This document shows positions 15,868-24,215 of a DNA stretch of 64,000 bases, piece by piece. Position numbers and translations under genes: made by a program. A model generated the notes under the pieces. It ran no database searches. It had not been told where the DNA came from and saw only the letters and a program-made list of their open reading frames with translations. The stretch is taken from NCBI GenBank assembly GCA_018713115.1, contig DVFS01000048.1:48078-112077 (forward strand), given 5' to 3'. Within the stretch, counting starts at the first letter, position 1. Each line of letters opens with the position of its first letter. The stretch comes from Candidatus Galligastranaerophilus faecipullorum (GTDB taxonomy: Bacteria > Cyanobacteriota > Vampirovibrionia > Gastranaerophilales > Gastranaerophilaceae).

Positions 15868-17004
15868 TTACAAAGAACTATTAAACGCTTGTTGCATGAG
15901 GGAGTTGAAGAGGTTGTCCATCTGTTCGATTACTTTTTGGTTCTTTTCCTTTTGTGCTTCGACTTTTTGCACTATTTGGGCAAATTGGTTTTGTTGTTCA
16001 ATAGGAGGATAAGGTAGTTCTAATGAATTTAAAATTTCTAAATTGATATTCTTTTGTGCTGATTGAGGAGCTTCTGCTTCCAACACGGCTTGTAAAAACA
16101 TTAACCAAAACTGTATATAATGTATACTGCATTTGTCACTATTTGTAAAACCAACTATGCTATCAGGAAAACAAGCATCAAAAGTTAAAATAGATGTTTT
16201 TGCAATATTGGCTGCAATTGTTATACACAACGTCCCAGCTTTCCACATTTTACTTTGTTTAAGCCCCATTTCTGAGTATGTTTGGTTATAAGTTTTTAAA
16301 TATAATCCAGAATTTGCAACGTCTCCTGTTTGAATTAACGGATAAGGTCCATTCAATAATTCAGGTGCATTTCGTGGTCTATGTTTTGATTTTCCTCTTG
16401 CCAAAGTTCCCATATCAGAAAGTTTAACCTTGGGCAATTGTTTTGAATTTATAACAGGGTTGCCGAACATGTCGATGAAAGTTGATTTTAGGAATTCATC
16501 CAGCTTTTCGTTTGCAAGCTTTTTCTTTGTGCGTATCTCTTCTGCCTTATCTAATATTCTAGCAATTCTATCCTGCTCATTTATGTCAGGTAATAAAATA
16601 GGTATATTATCAAAATTAGATTTTGTTATGTGTTTCATGGTCGAACCATGAACTTTTGCTAGCATTTCATTTATTTTTTGCTTTATCAAATATTTAAAGA
16701 ATGATTTATTTACTTTTAACTTATTAAATACAACTTTAAAGATATGTTGGTTTAAATACGAATCCTCTCTTGTCCATTCAAAAACCCCTATAGTTGCAGA
16801 CCAAGATATTAAAATATCACCCCTAACAACTCTATATTTTTCATCTAGTTGCCCATTATAATAATTTCTGTTTGCATTATCATTAGTCAAATTTTGAATC
16901 CTTATAATTGGAATACCTGTATCATTCCAATCAGAAGGCTTAAATGCATAACCATTTACAAACGTAGCAATTTCACCTAATTTTAATTGCTGCCATTTCG
17001 TCAT
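15868..17004 (-). CDS. hsdS: Type I R-M specificity subunit HsdS
   Basis: The 378-residue protein has two target-recognition domains in tandem, each followed by a conserved helix: PDINEQDRIARILDKAEEI near residue 135 and PPIEQQNQFAQIVQKVEAQ near 335. The TRD starts are WQQLKLGEIATFVNGYAFKP and LPKVKLSDMGTLARGKSKH. HsdS sets the bipartite recognition sequence of the complex. The start ATG overlaps the hsdM stop as TAATG, so the two genes are translationally coupled. The length is normal and nothing is truncated. Confidence 0.95.
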   Translation of the reverse strand: MTKWQQLKLGEIATFVNGYAFKPSDWNDTGIPIIRIQNLTNDNANRNYYNGQLDEKYRVVRGDILISWSATIGVFEWTREDSYLNQHIFKVVFNKLKVNKSFFKYLIKQKINEMLAKVHGSTMKHITKSNFDNIPILLPDINEQDRIARILDKAEEIRTKKKLANEKLDEFLKSTFIDMFGNPVINSKQLPKVKLSDMGTLARGKSKHRPRNAPELLNGPYPLIQTGDVANSGLYLKTYNQTYSEMGLKQSKMWKAGTLCITIAANIAKTSILTFDACFPDSIVGFTNSDKCSIHYIQFWLMFLQAVLEAEAPQSAQKNINLEILNSLELPYPPIEQQNQFAQIVQKVEAQKEKNQKVIEQMDNLFNSLMQQAFNSSL

Positions 17005-18461
17005 TATAACATAGCCTCCAATTCAGCCAAACCTTGTTGGACTTCAGTTTCAAGGGTTTGAATTTCAGCTAAAATTGTTTTTGGTGAGTCGTATTGGACT
17101 TGTTCATATTCCACTTCTTTGTACTTGTTAATACTTAGGTCGTAGTTATTCTTTCTAATTTCATCTACATCTACAAAGAAGTGTTTAGATTTTTTATCTG
17201 TATTATCTTCATTAAATCTGTTTTTGTAGGTTTTAATAATACCAGGGATATCATTTTCTTCTATTGGTGTACGGTTATCGTTTAGCGTAAAGCCATCGTT
17301 TTGCATATCATAAAACCAGACTTTATCTGTACCGCCTGAATTTGTCTTAGTGAATATTAAAATAGCTGTTGACACTCCTGCATAGGGTTTAAAAACACCT
17401 GAAGGCATAGAAATTACCGCTTGCAGTTGTTGTTCATCAATAAGTTTTTTTCTTATGGATAAATGAGCGTTTGACGTTCCAAACAGTACACCATCAGGAA
17501 CTATGACACAGGCTCTACCGCCTGATTTTAGTATTCTAATCATCAAGGCTAAAAACAGAAGCTCTGTTTTTGTAGTTTTAACAGCAGATACTATATTTTT
17601 AGCAATAGTATCTTCATTAAGTGAACCTTTAAATGGAGGGTTAGCTATAACACAAGTACAAAAGTCAGCCAAACTTGAAACATCTTCAGATAATGAATCT
17701 TGATATTCTATATTAGGGTTTTTGTGTCCGTGTGTCATCATATTCATTGACGCTATACGCAACATAGAATAATCAAAATCGTAACCATAGAACATATTTT
17801 CACTAAAGTGTTTATTAAACTTTGCATCCATAAATGCTTCAGGATATTTTTCTCTAAGGTATAGAGTTGCACAGACTAAAAAGCCTGCCGTACCGCATGC
17901 CGGGTCGCAAATAATATCATCTGGTTTAATATCAGCCAATTCTACCATCATTTTACCAATATGCCTTGGGGTTCTAAATTGACCGTTTACACCTGCTTGA
18001 GCTATTTTAGACAAAAGGTATTCATACAAATCCCCTTTAGTATCAATATCTTTCATCTCTAAGCTAGAAATCATATCTACGGCAGTAGCCAATAATCCGG
18101 GAGTTGGTATCATAAATACCGCATTTTGCATATATTGAGCAAACTTATCACCGCCTAGAGTCTTAATAAATGGAAAGACTTTGTTTTGGACAACATCAAA
18201 CATCTCACTAGGTTTCAAGTCTTTAAACCTAGACCAACGCATTATTTGAGAGTCTGCATCTTCTTTAAATATTGGATGCTCAATAGGCTTGTTAAACTTT
18301 AGAGACTTTCTTTCTTCCAGAGTATGTTTTTCATCAAGCTCTTTGATAAAAAGGAGATATGAAATTTGTTCTATCACAGTTAGGGGGTTTGATATTCCGT
18401 TAGACCAAAATGTTTCCCATAGTTTATCAATCTGTGATTTTTGCTCTAAAATAGTTGCCAT
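17004..18461 (-). CDS. hsdM: Type I R-M methyltransferase subunit HsdM
   Basis: The 485-residue protein is an N6-adenine methyltransferase. An N-terminal HsdM helical domain (about 1-150) precedes QFRTPRHIGKMMVELAD, SAM motif I DPACGTAGF near 186 and the catalytic NPPF near 274. It modifies host DNA and forms the core complex with HsdS. The start ATG 18461 follows AAAGGAGAA. It is first in the R-M cluster. The region 18462-18621 upstream is AT-rich and must hold its promoter, though no clear -35/-10 pair stood out. Confidence 0.96.
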   Translation of the reverse strand: MATILEQKSQIDKLWETFWSNGISNPLTVIEQISYLLFIKELDEKHTLEERKSLKFNKPIEHPIFKEDADSQIMRWSRFKDLKPSEMFDVVQNKVFPFIKTLGGDKFAQYMQNAVFMIPTPGLLATAVDMISSLEMKDIDTKGDLYEYLLSKIAQAGVNGQFRTPRHIGKMMVELADIKPDDIICDPACGTAGFLVCATLYLREKYPEAFMDAKFNKHFSENMFYGYDFDYSMLRIASMNMMTHGHKNPNIEYQDSLSEDVSSLADFCTCVIANPPFKGSLNEDTIAKNIVSAVKTTKTELLFLALMIRILKSGGRACVIVPDGVLFGTSNAHLSIRKKLIDEQQLQAVISMPSGVFKPYAGVSTAILIFTKTNSGGTDKVWFYDMQNDGFTLNDNRTPIEENDIPGIIKTYKNRFNEDNTDKKSKHFFVDVDEIRKNNYDLSINKYKEVEYEQVQYDSPKTILAEIQTLETEVQQGLAELEAML

Positions 18462-18621
18462 AGTAGAATTCTCCTTTGTTGTATTCTACTATAAAAATGC
18501 TGTTTATGATATTTGCAGTGAAAATTCCAATATTCAGATATATGCATCAAATACAGCTAACATTAATAAAAACAACTTCTTTAGCAATGTAGCTATAAAT
18601 TAATTTAGTATGAAATAAATA

Positions 18622-19749
18622 TTAATATGAAGTTAAAACGGTTCTCTCGACAGGTCTGAGGATTCCTCTTTTTTCATCATGTTGGTCTATAAGTTGAACT
18701 CTTGTCATTACTTCTTCTTCGCCAATAATATCAGTAATGTTATTAATTAATCTCTCTTGCGATTCTTCATCGTGGTAATAGACCTTTATAGCGGCATTTT
18801 TATCCGCATCCAATATATGTTTCAATATTTTACGGTCTGATTCATCAAGGGAATGTCCAATAATATGAAAAACAGGATTTGTGTTAGGAAGCTTTATTAA
18901 CCTTAATAATTCCTGATACGGTTCTATTGTATTATATTTGTGTCTTTGGTTATGTTTTTTGAATATGTTGAAATCTGGAGAAATAGCTGCATAATCATCA
19001 GAACTTTTAAAACTTTTTGTTCCAAGTATAAGTTCGCAGTCATTACTATTTTGAACTTTGCCATGTACGAATATCGTTTCAATACTATATTCCGTATAAG
19101 GGTTCCTGCTGTGGTCATACAGTTTAAAACATGTATCAGTATAATTAAAACTTAAAACACATAATCTAGTATTGCTTGTTGGTAAAGTTAGTATATATTT
19201 ATCATCTCTAACTAATTTAGCCATAATCTCATTGATTAGATATTGCTCAAAAGCCCTTGTAAATTCTCTTAATTGGTCATATAGAAAGTTTATGAAGAAT
19301 TCAGATTTGTCAAAATGCACACGGTACACACTTGTATCTTCTATAATCTCATAATTATCATAACCATTATGATTTGCTATAGACAAATACAGGTTATTAT
19401 CTTTATTTAAACTATAAAAATTAAATGAATTATTTGATGCGTTTATGGTTAAAATTTGCGGACAAGTTTCTTCAAATATTCCACTACCTGTAACTATTGG
19501 ATGCTTGTTAATAAATTTAACAACTTCATAAATTTCCTTTTCTAAGTCAATCCAAGTATCACCAAGTTTTTCTTGTTTGTTAATAAAGTGCTTTAACCAA
19601 AGATTTGTCGCAAGACACTGTTTATAATCAAAATATGTTACTGGATTAGATGCTTCCATTTGCTCCTTGCAAAATTCCAAGAATTGTCCATATGAAGTTT
19701 TTAAGCCATGTGCAAGGTCAAAACCATTCCCTATAATCAGAATATCCAT
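18622..19749 (-). CDS. abiH: AbiH-family abortive infection protein
   Basis: The 375-residue protein begins MDILIIGNGFDLAHGLKTSYGQFL, the hallmark N-terminus of AbiH (a nucleotide-binding-like GNGFDL motif). VCVLSFNYTDT, IFVHGK and FHIIGHSLDESDRKIL further along also occur in this family. AbiH proteins abort phage infection; the mechanism is not established. It sits between hsdM and the HigBA pair on the island and faces the same way as the R-M genes, 160 bp upstream of hsdM. It is a single-gene defence module. Confidence 0.9.
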   Translation of the reverse strand: MDILIIGNGFDLAHGLKTSYGQFLEFCKEQMEASNPVTYFDYKQCLATNLWLKHFINKQEKLGDTWIDLEKEIYEVVKFINKHPIVTGSGIFEETCPQILTINASNNSFNFYSLNKDNNLYLSIANHNGYDNYEIIEDTSVYRVHFDKSEFFINFLYDQLREFTRAFEQYLINEIMAKLVRDDKYILTLPTSNTRLCVLSFNYTDTCFKLYDHSRNPYTEYSIETIFVHGKVQNSNDCELILGTKSFKSSDDYAAISPDFNIFKKHNQRHKYNTIEPYQELLRLIKLPNTNPVFHIIGHSLDESDRKILKHILDADKNAAIKVYYHDEESQERLINNITDIIGEEEVMTRVQLIDQHDEKRGILRPVERTVLTSY

Positions 19750-19835
19750 TATTCATCCTTTAATATTGATAACTGTATTATACGCCAAATACAGCAGAAA
19801 AGTCAGCAGCTATAAATAAACAACCTATTTTATGC

Positions 19836-19841
19836 TAATAT
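19836..19841 (+). promoter_or_regulatory. Extended -10 of higB, leaderless geometry
   Basis: TAATAT at 19836-19841 is preceded by TGC, forming an extended -10. The ATG at 19849 lies at the predicted start site, and there is no Shine-Dalgarno. This is the same layout as at pdxJ. Confidence 0.4.
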
Positions 19842-19848
19842 TAAATCT

Positions 19849-20130
19849 ATGATTAAATCTTTTAAGTGCAAGGAAACAGAAAAAATCTGGCATGAAGAGT
19901 TTTCAAAGAAGCTTCCGCATGATATTCAAAAGCGAGCTTTAAGGAAGCTTATGATGCTTAATGTCGCAACTGTACTTGAAGATTTAAGAATTCCTCCAAA
20001 CAATCGTTTAGAAGCCCTAACTGGAGATAGGCAAGGTCAATATTCAATACGCATAAACGACCAATACAGAATATGCTTTAGATGGCTAGATAACCATTCT
20101 TTTGATGTTGAAATAGTGGATTATCACTAA
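19849..20130 (+). CDS. higB: HigB-type toxin (RelE/ParE superfamily)
   Basis: This 93-residue protein has the HigB pattern: SFKCKETEKIWHEEFSKKLP at the N-terminus, then RKLMMLNVATVLEDLRIPPNNRLEALTGDR, GQYSIRINDQYRICFRW and VEIVDYH at the end. HigB toxins are ribosome-dependent mRNA interferases. The toxin comes before the antitoxin, as in canonical higBA. The antitoxin follows after 96 bp and has its own promoter. Confidence 0.92.
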   Translation: MIKSFKCKETEKIWHEEFSKKLPHDIQKRALRKLMMLNVATVLEDLRIPPNNRLEALTGDRQGQYSIRINDQYRICFRWLDNHSFDVEIVDYH

Positions 20131-20167
20131 ATATTATCAACTTATGTAAAATTATACTTTAATGGGG

Positions 20168-20196
20168 TTGATATTACGTGGTACGTACTATATAAT
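20168..20196 (+). promoter_or_regulatory. Internal promoter of higA
   Basis: TTGATA (20168-20173), a 17-bp spacer and a perfect TATAAT (20191-20196) lie between toxin and antitoxin. Two ACGT palindromes in the spacer (TACGTGGTACGTA) may be part of an operator. Separate antitoxin transcription would keep HigA in excess. Confidence 0.7.
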
Positions 20197-20226
20197 ATAA
20201 ATGTAGTTAATAATGAGGTATTACAT

Positions 20227-20526
20227 ATGTTAAAGCATATAGACCTAACAACAGTCGGAGAAATGCTCAAAGAAGAATTTATTGAGCCATATAATCTTAC
20301 ACAAAATGCTCTAGCCAATGCTATTTTCGTGCCTCCAAACAGAATTCATCAAATAATAAAAGGGCAAAGAAGAATCACCGCTGATACTGATTTACGCTTA
20401 ACTACTTATTTTGGTCTGTCTCAAGGTTATTTTTTAAGGTATCAAGAAGACTATGAACTCAGAATTACAAAACGTGAAATATCCGAAGAAATAAATAAAA
20501 TTAAACCAATAAAAGCTTTAGGGTAA
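20227..20526 (+). CDS. higA: HigA-type antitoxin (XRE family)
   Basis: The 99-residue protein is a HigA/VapI antitoxin. TVGEMLKEEFIEPYNLTQNALA leads into the HTH with VPPNRIHQIIKGQRRITADT and LRLTTYFGLSQGYFLRYQ. It neutralises HigB and normally represses the operon. ATG 20227 follows GAGGTATTAC. With higB it forms a toxin-antitoxin pair likely to stabilise the island or act against phage. Confidence 0.93.
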   Translation: MLKHIDLTTVGEMLKEEFIEPYNLTQNALANAIFVPPNRIHQIIKGQRRITADTDLRLTTYFGLSQGYFLRYQEDYELRITKREISEEINKIKPIKALG

Positions 20527-20585
20527 ATTTAAAGCCCACCAGAATCGATTTTAATAGACTTTGCGTATCCCTCTGTCTTAAGCTT

Positions 20586-21561
20586 TTAGTGTATAACAAA
20601 CTTGTCATATATTTCATTCAGTAATTTGTCTTTTTTAGAAATGACACTATTCGAGTATTCCTTATAAGTTTGATATCTGCCCAATGCCTGAAATAACCTA
20701 TCAAATCTGCTCATTGAGCCTGATATAAGAAAATCATCCAATAACGAGGTCTTTGTAGGTTCTTTTTTAACAGGGAATACTCCCTTATTAAGTATTTCTT
20801 CAAAGACTTTGTTTAATTCATTATGTAGGACTTCACCCTTAATCATAGTTATTATATCCATAGCGGTTAATCTAGTTCCGATGTGTGGAAGCAGAAGCAA
20901 ACTATCGTTTTTTAGCTCAATTTCGCATCGCATTAAATTGATTTTAGTTAAATTAATTCTTCCTGTATATTTACTATATCCACGCCCCAGTAGTCTAATA
21001 TCCTCTTTTGACAAAGGTTCTAAAGGGTTAATTTCAGTTATTTTTAGATGCTCTTGAATTTCAACTGCTTTATCATAAAATTTGATTAGCCAACTGCCAC
21101 GTTTCATAGACTTGGATTTATTACAGACACGCACTCTTGGAGTTGTTCCATTGTTTTCTTCATATGCAACTATACGCCCTTTATACTGTGTTTGATTATC
21201 AATCAAAGGTTTGTTATATGCTTTTGGAATTTCATCCATGATTCTATCTTTTGCAATATGCAAATTTGTTATTTTGCATTTATGGGGATATATATGAAAC
21301 TTTTCAAGCTCATTAAAGAAATCAAGAATTAAATCCACATTCATCTGCAAATTATGCCCATAAGTTGCATCATAATTAATATTTTGTCTTATCAACTTGT
21401 TAGGGTTTAAATTAACAATAATATAATTAGGGGGGATTGTTGTTGCATTCAACATCCTTTTTACCATCTAAATACGATATAACTCTATCAATATCCACAT
21501 TAAAAAGCTCTTTTTTGTTTATCGTAAAGCAAAGTTTATCAATCTTCGGTCTATTAAGCAT
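20586..21561 (-). pseudogene. Rep-like replication initiator, frame broken at a C6 tract
   Basis: The frame starts at ATG 21561, overlapping the upstream stop as TAATG, and reads MLNRPKIDKLCFTINKKEL. At the C6 tract (G6 at 21430-21435 on the plus strand) it meets a stop at 21427. Skipping one C joins it to a 283-residue continuation starting NYIIVNLNPNKL. Features suggest a phage/plasmid Rep of the RstA/gene II type: NLHIAKDRIM, a KFYDKAVEIQ segment and MRCEIELKN. Total length would be 324 residues. Rep would let an excised circle replicate. A one-base indel, a sequencing error or regulated slippage is possible. The family call is moderate. Confidence 0.5.
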
Positions 21562-23216
21562 TACACATACCTCTCTATCCACAGATAATTGTATAATTCA
21601 TTCAATATAGGTTTTGTAGGCTCTAATGCCTTGACAAACTCAATCATATCTTTTATTTTGCCTCTTTTATGTCTTTCCACTAAATTCAATTTATTGCTCA
21701 ATTCTTCCTCTGGTAAATCTGCCATTTTTAAAACTGTTATAATGTCTTTTGGAATATTCCTTTTTAGGTTAAATTTAGCTATAAGTTGAGTAGCCACATA
21801 CAAATCATTGTTATGCTCAATATCAAGGAATACTTTTCTTCTTAATCTTTCTATTGCTAAGCTCACCATATTAGCTGCATATTTCTTTTTTCCGCTACTG
21901 TAAGCATCCGCTAATGTTTTTAAATACTTGCATCTTTTATTTTTAGGGGCTTTATTATCCGAAATTGACACTGTTTCATTATTATTTATATCATCTGTTA
22001 GGTCTTGGTCTGCTTCAGATGTGCCAAAATCCCCATCAAATATAAATTTCACTTTGCCAGATATAACATCTTCATAGGCTTTAAAAAGCTCTCGTTTGAA
22101 TATATTGTTATGCTCCTTTGTCCCTGTTAATATTCGAAATAAAGAAGATAATTCATAATTTTCAAGGATATCAACATCCGCCAATAATCCATATATAGGG
22201 GAGGTGTAATATCCTGTTAAATCTCTCATAATATTTTGTCCAACTACCGTAATTTGAGTTATCAATTCGTCCTTATTGATTTGACAATCATATATTAAAC
22301 AACGCTTGCCGTTACTGTCGCCTCTTACATCTTTTGGGAATTCGTCATCAAAATCGTAAACATCATGCCTGAAGCACTTGTAAATATAATTTTCGAACCT
22401 ATCGGAGCGTGGAGACCACCTTATAACGACTCTGTTACAAGGTGTTTTAATATCAATAAATTTATCAGCAGACGTCAGTTGTGATAATTCTTGCACAAAG
22501 GAATAACCTGTAGGTGTTAATTTTCTATGAGAACAGAACACCATTTTGGTTAATATTGGATTAAGGAAATAAAAGACCTCTTTTAAAAGTTCTAAGATGT
22601 TTTTTACTTTGTCTTTTGTTGCAACAATGCTAATGAGAGTTGCCCACAGTACACTGATACAGTATGATAGGGCATCTTCATAAGAGAGATTCTTTTCCTT
22701 CATACACTTGTGTGGAAATAAATGAACTTTTAAATTGGTTTTACCGTAGTTTAGTTCTATAAATTTGTGTAATACACCAGATTCAATATCATTCAAGATA
22801 TCTTGGATATGATATTGTTGCAGGTGATGTAACACATAAAAATCAAAACCTATCTTAGTGTAAAGTGATGATTCAATTCTATTTGTGTAATCACTAATTA
22901 TTTTAATTTCTTTATTTGTTAATACTTTTATATTGTTTAATACATCTCTACTTATTACATTGTATATCTTATTATTTCTAGGAATATAGTTATTATTTAT
23001 GTTTAGTTCAGCAAATAGTATTTCAAAATCTTTCATACCAACCATATAATCTAATTTATCTACATATATTTCTTTTAAAGTACCTAGAAAATAAGATGGA
23101 AAATAAGGAGTATAAGAAGTACATATTATATCTGTATATTCTTTTTTATTTTCCGTTGAATTCTTTTTGTTGTAAGCCTTTTGGCTGTATGGGATAATCC
23201 CTAAACTCTCTATCAT
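21561..23216 (-). CDS. Unrecognised 551-residue island protein
   Basis: The start ATG 23216 is chosen because GTCAAAGGAAG lies 6 nt upstream. A longer frame to TTG 23297 has no ribosome site. No family is recognised. The protein is mostly helical and soluble, with a pair of Cys/His-containing segments, a segment KRCLIYDCQINKDELITQITV, an acidic low-complexity stretch around residues 405-430 (ADQDLTDDINNNETVSI) and a basic one after it. Its stop overlaps the Rep start (TAATG), so the two are translationally coupled. It is the first gene of the attR-side operon. A replication partner or a defence role are both open. Confidence 0.55.
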   Translation of the reverse strand: MIESLGIIPYSQKAYNKKNSTENKKEYTDIICTSYTPYFPSYFLGTLKEIYVDKLDYMVGMKDFEILFAELNINNNYIPRNNKIYNVISRDVLNNIKVLTNKEIKIISDYTNRIESSLYTKIGFDFYVLHHLQQYHIQDILNDIESGVLHKFIELNYGKTNLKVHLFPHKCMKEKNLSYEDALSYCISVLWATLISIVATKDKVKNILELLKEVFYFLNPILTKMVFCSHRKLTPTGYSFVQELSQLTSADKFIDIKTPCNRVVIRWSPRSDRFENYIYKCFRHDVYDFDDEFPKDVRGDSNGKRCLIYDCQINKDELITQITVVGQNIMRDLTGYYTSPIYGLLADVDILENYELSSLFRILTGTKEHNNIFKRELFKAYEDVISGKVKFIFDGDFGTSEADQDLTDDINNNETVSISDNKAPKNKRCKYLKTLADAYSSGKKKYAANMVSLAIERLRRKVFLDIEHNNDLYVATQLIAKFNLKRNIPKDIITVLKMADLPEEELSNKLNLVERHKRGKIKDMIEFVKALEPTKPILNELYNYLWIERYV

Positions 23217-23329
23217 TTTTGCTTCCTTTGACTCTCTTAAGACTCTTTTTTCCTTATAAAAGGAAGCGGAGTGGGTGAGAGTCTTTAACCACTCCAAGCT
23301 AAAATGTAATAACTCCGATTAAAGAACAA

Positions 23330-23351
23330 AACTATGTACTAATTATGTACT
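23330..23351 (+). repeat. Right arm-type integrase sites
   Basis: AACTATGTACT (23330-23340) and AATTATGTACT (23341-23351) repeat the motif found twice near attL, in the same orientation. They lie about 90 bp inside attR. The gap 23217-23489 otherwise holds att sequence and no gene. Confidence 0.6.
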
Positions 23352-23436
23352 TACTGATATATTTAATAGGGGCAATAACTGTACAAAATGTACCGTAGAA
23401 TTCCGATATACACGCCACAAAACGGGACACGGTAGA

Positions 23437-23459
23437 GTTCAAGTCCCCCCGTCGACATT
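23437..23459 (+). repeat. attR core
   Basis: This is an exact 23-bp copy of 6957-6979. Upstream of it the sequence no longer resembles a tRNA, so this is the element-chromosome junction distal to the intact tRNA-Leu. Confidence 0.92.
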
Positions 23460-23489
23460 TTTTCGTGCCTTAATCAAAAACTCGGGGCA

Positions 23490-23922
23490 TCATAATTTCA
23501 TATACAAAACAGGGTAAGAATTGCCCTGCTCATCAACTTCTGCTCTTTTGAATACCTTAAACCCTTTGGATTCGTAAAATCTGCGTGCTTCGGGATTTTG
23601 CTCGTTTACTGTCAGTTTGTTTACGGAAAGTTTCTCGATTCCGTATTGAATGCGTTTAGTACCTATTCCTTTTTTTTCTTTCTTGCGCCCCCACAAAAAG
23701 CATTTCAAGCCCGTTGTTTTCCACACCCATAAAAGCAACCGGAATACCGTTGCGGTTTTTCACTATCATAAGGCTGTGCACCTCTTTTAGTGCCTGCGGG
23801 ACATATTGTTTAATATTTTCTATTTCACCGTTCGATAAAAACAGGTGAGTTGCCCTCACCGAGCCTTCCCATACTGTGGTCAGCTGTCCGACAAGTTCGT
23901 CTGTCCTCTCTACTATGTCCAT
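23490..23922 (-). pseudogene. GNAT acetyltransferase, frameshifted at A8
   Basis: The first frame (ATG 23922) encodes the GNAT N-terminal half ending LEMLFVGAQERKK. The second frame continues GIGTKRIQYGIEKLSVNKLTVNEQN and ends ESKGFKVFKRAEVDEQGNSYPVLYMKL. Joined, they give a normal YafP/RimI-like GNAT of about 143 residues with the acetyl-CoA loop split at the break. The break lies in an A8 run (T8 at 23670-23677); one base fewer restores the frame. It is host DNA, 30 bp outside attR. Whether it is a true pseudogene or an indel error is undecided. Confidence 0.8.
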
Positions 23923-23952
23923 AAACCTGATTTTAACATATGTAGCCTTGAA

Positions 23953-24126
23953 TCACCAGATTTCTCTTATCAGTTTGATTAAATCTCTTACGCTTGTCTT
24001 GCCCGAAAGCCGTTCTCTTAGAACATTTGTCCTTTTAAAATCCTGACAGAAAAGCAAGTCCAGACTGTCGTCAAGTGTTTTATTAACGGCAAGCGAATCT
24101 CTTGACCATATAAGTTCTTTTGCCAT
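23953..24126 (-). CDS. Hypothetical 57-residue protein
   Basis: ATG 24126 has a strong GCGGAGG ribosome site 6 nt upstream. The product begins MAKELIWSRDSLAVNKTLDD and ends with a basic helix (RERLSGKTSVRDLIKLIREIW). It is soluble, with alternating charged and aliphatic residues. I do not recognise the family. It ends 30 bp before the GNAT gene on the same strand, so the two may be co-transcribed. Confidence 0.6.
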   Translation of the reverse strand: MAKELIWSRDSLAVNKTLDDSLDLLFCQDFKRTNVLRERLSGKTSVRDLIKLIREIW

Positions 24127-24215
24127 TTAATCCTCCGCAATTAAAAATACTTTATACAATACAAACTCCCCGCTCAATTATCCCTGCGGGTAATTTAATA
24201 AACAGTATAATGATT

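Larger units (their letters stand above)
6957..23459. mobile_element. 16.5 kb tRNA-Leu-integrated island (defence/satellite type)
   Basis: The element is bounded by identical 23-bp repeats (6957-6979 and 23437-23459) that copy the T arm and acceptor end of tRNA-Leu. It carries a tyrosine integrase and excisionase next to the tRNA side, an XRE repressor switch, a serine recombinase remnant, a Rep-like gene, a type I R-M operon, AbiH and HigBA. The sequence looks more A+T-rich than the flanks. No capsid, portal, terminase, relaxase or type IV secretion gene is seen. It is therefore best described as an integrative island or satellite rather than a complete prophage or conjugative element. Confidence 0.92.

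Noticed and set aside
23298-23436. Further copy of a tRNA-Leu 3' half beyond the 23-bp att core
   Set aside because: Outside 23437-23459 there is no acceptor, D-arm or anticodon similarity; only the att core matches.
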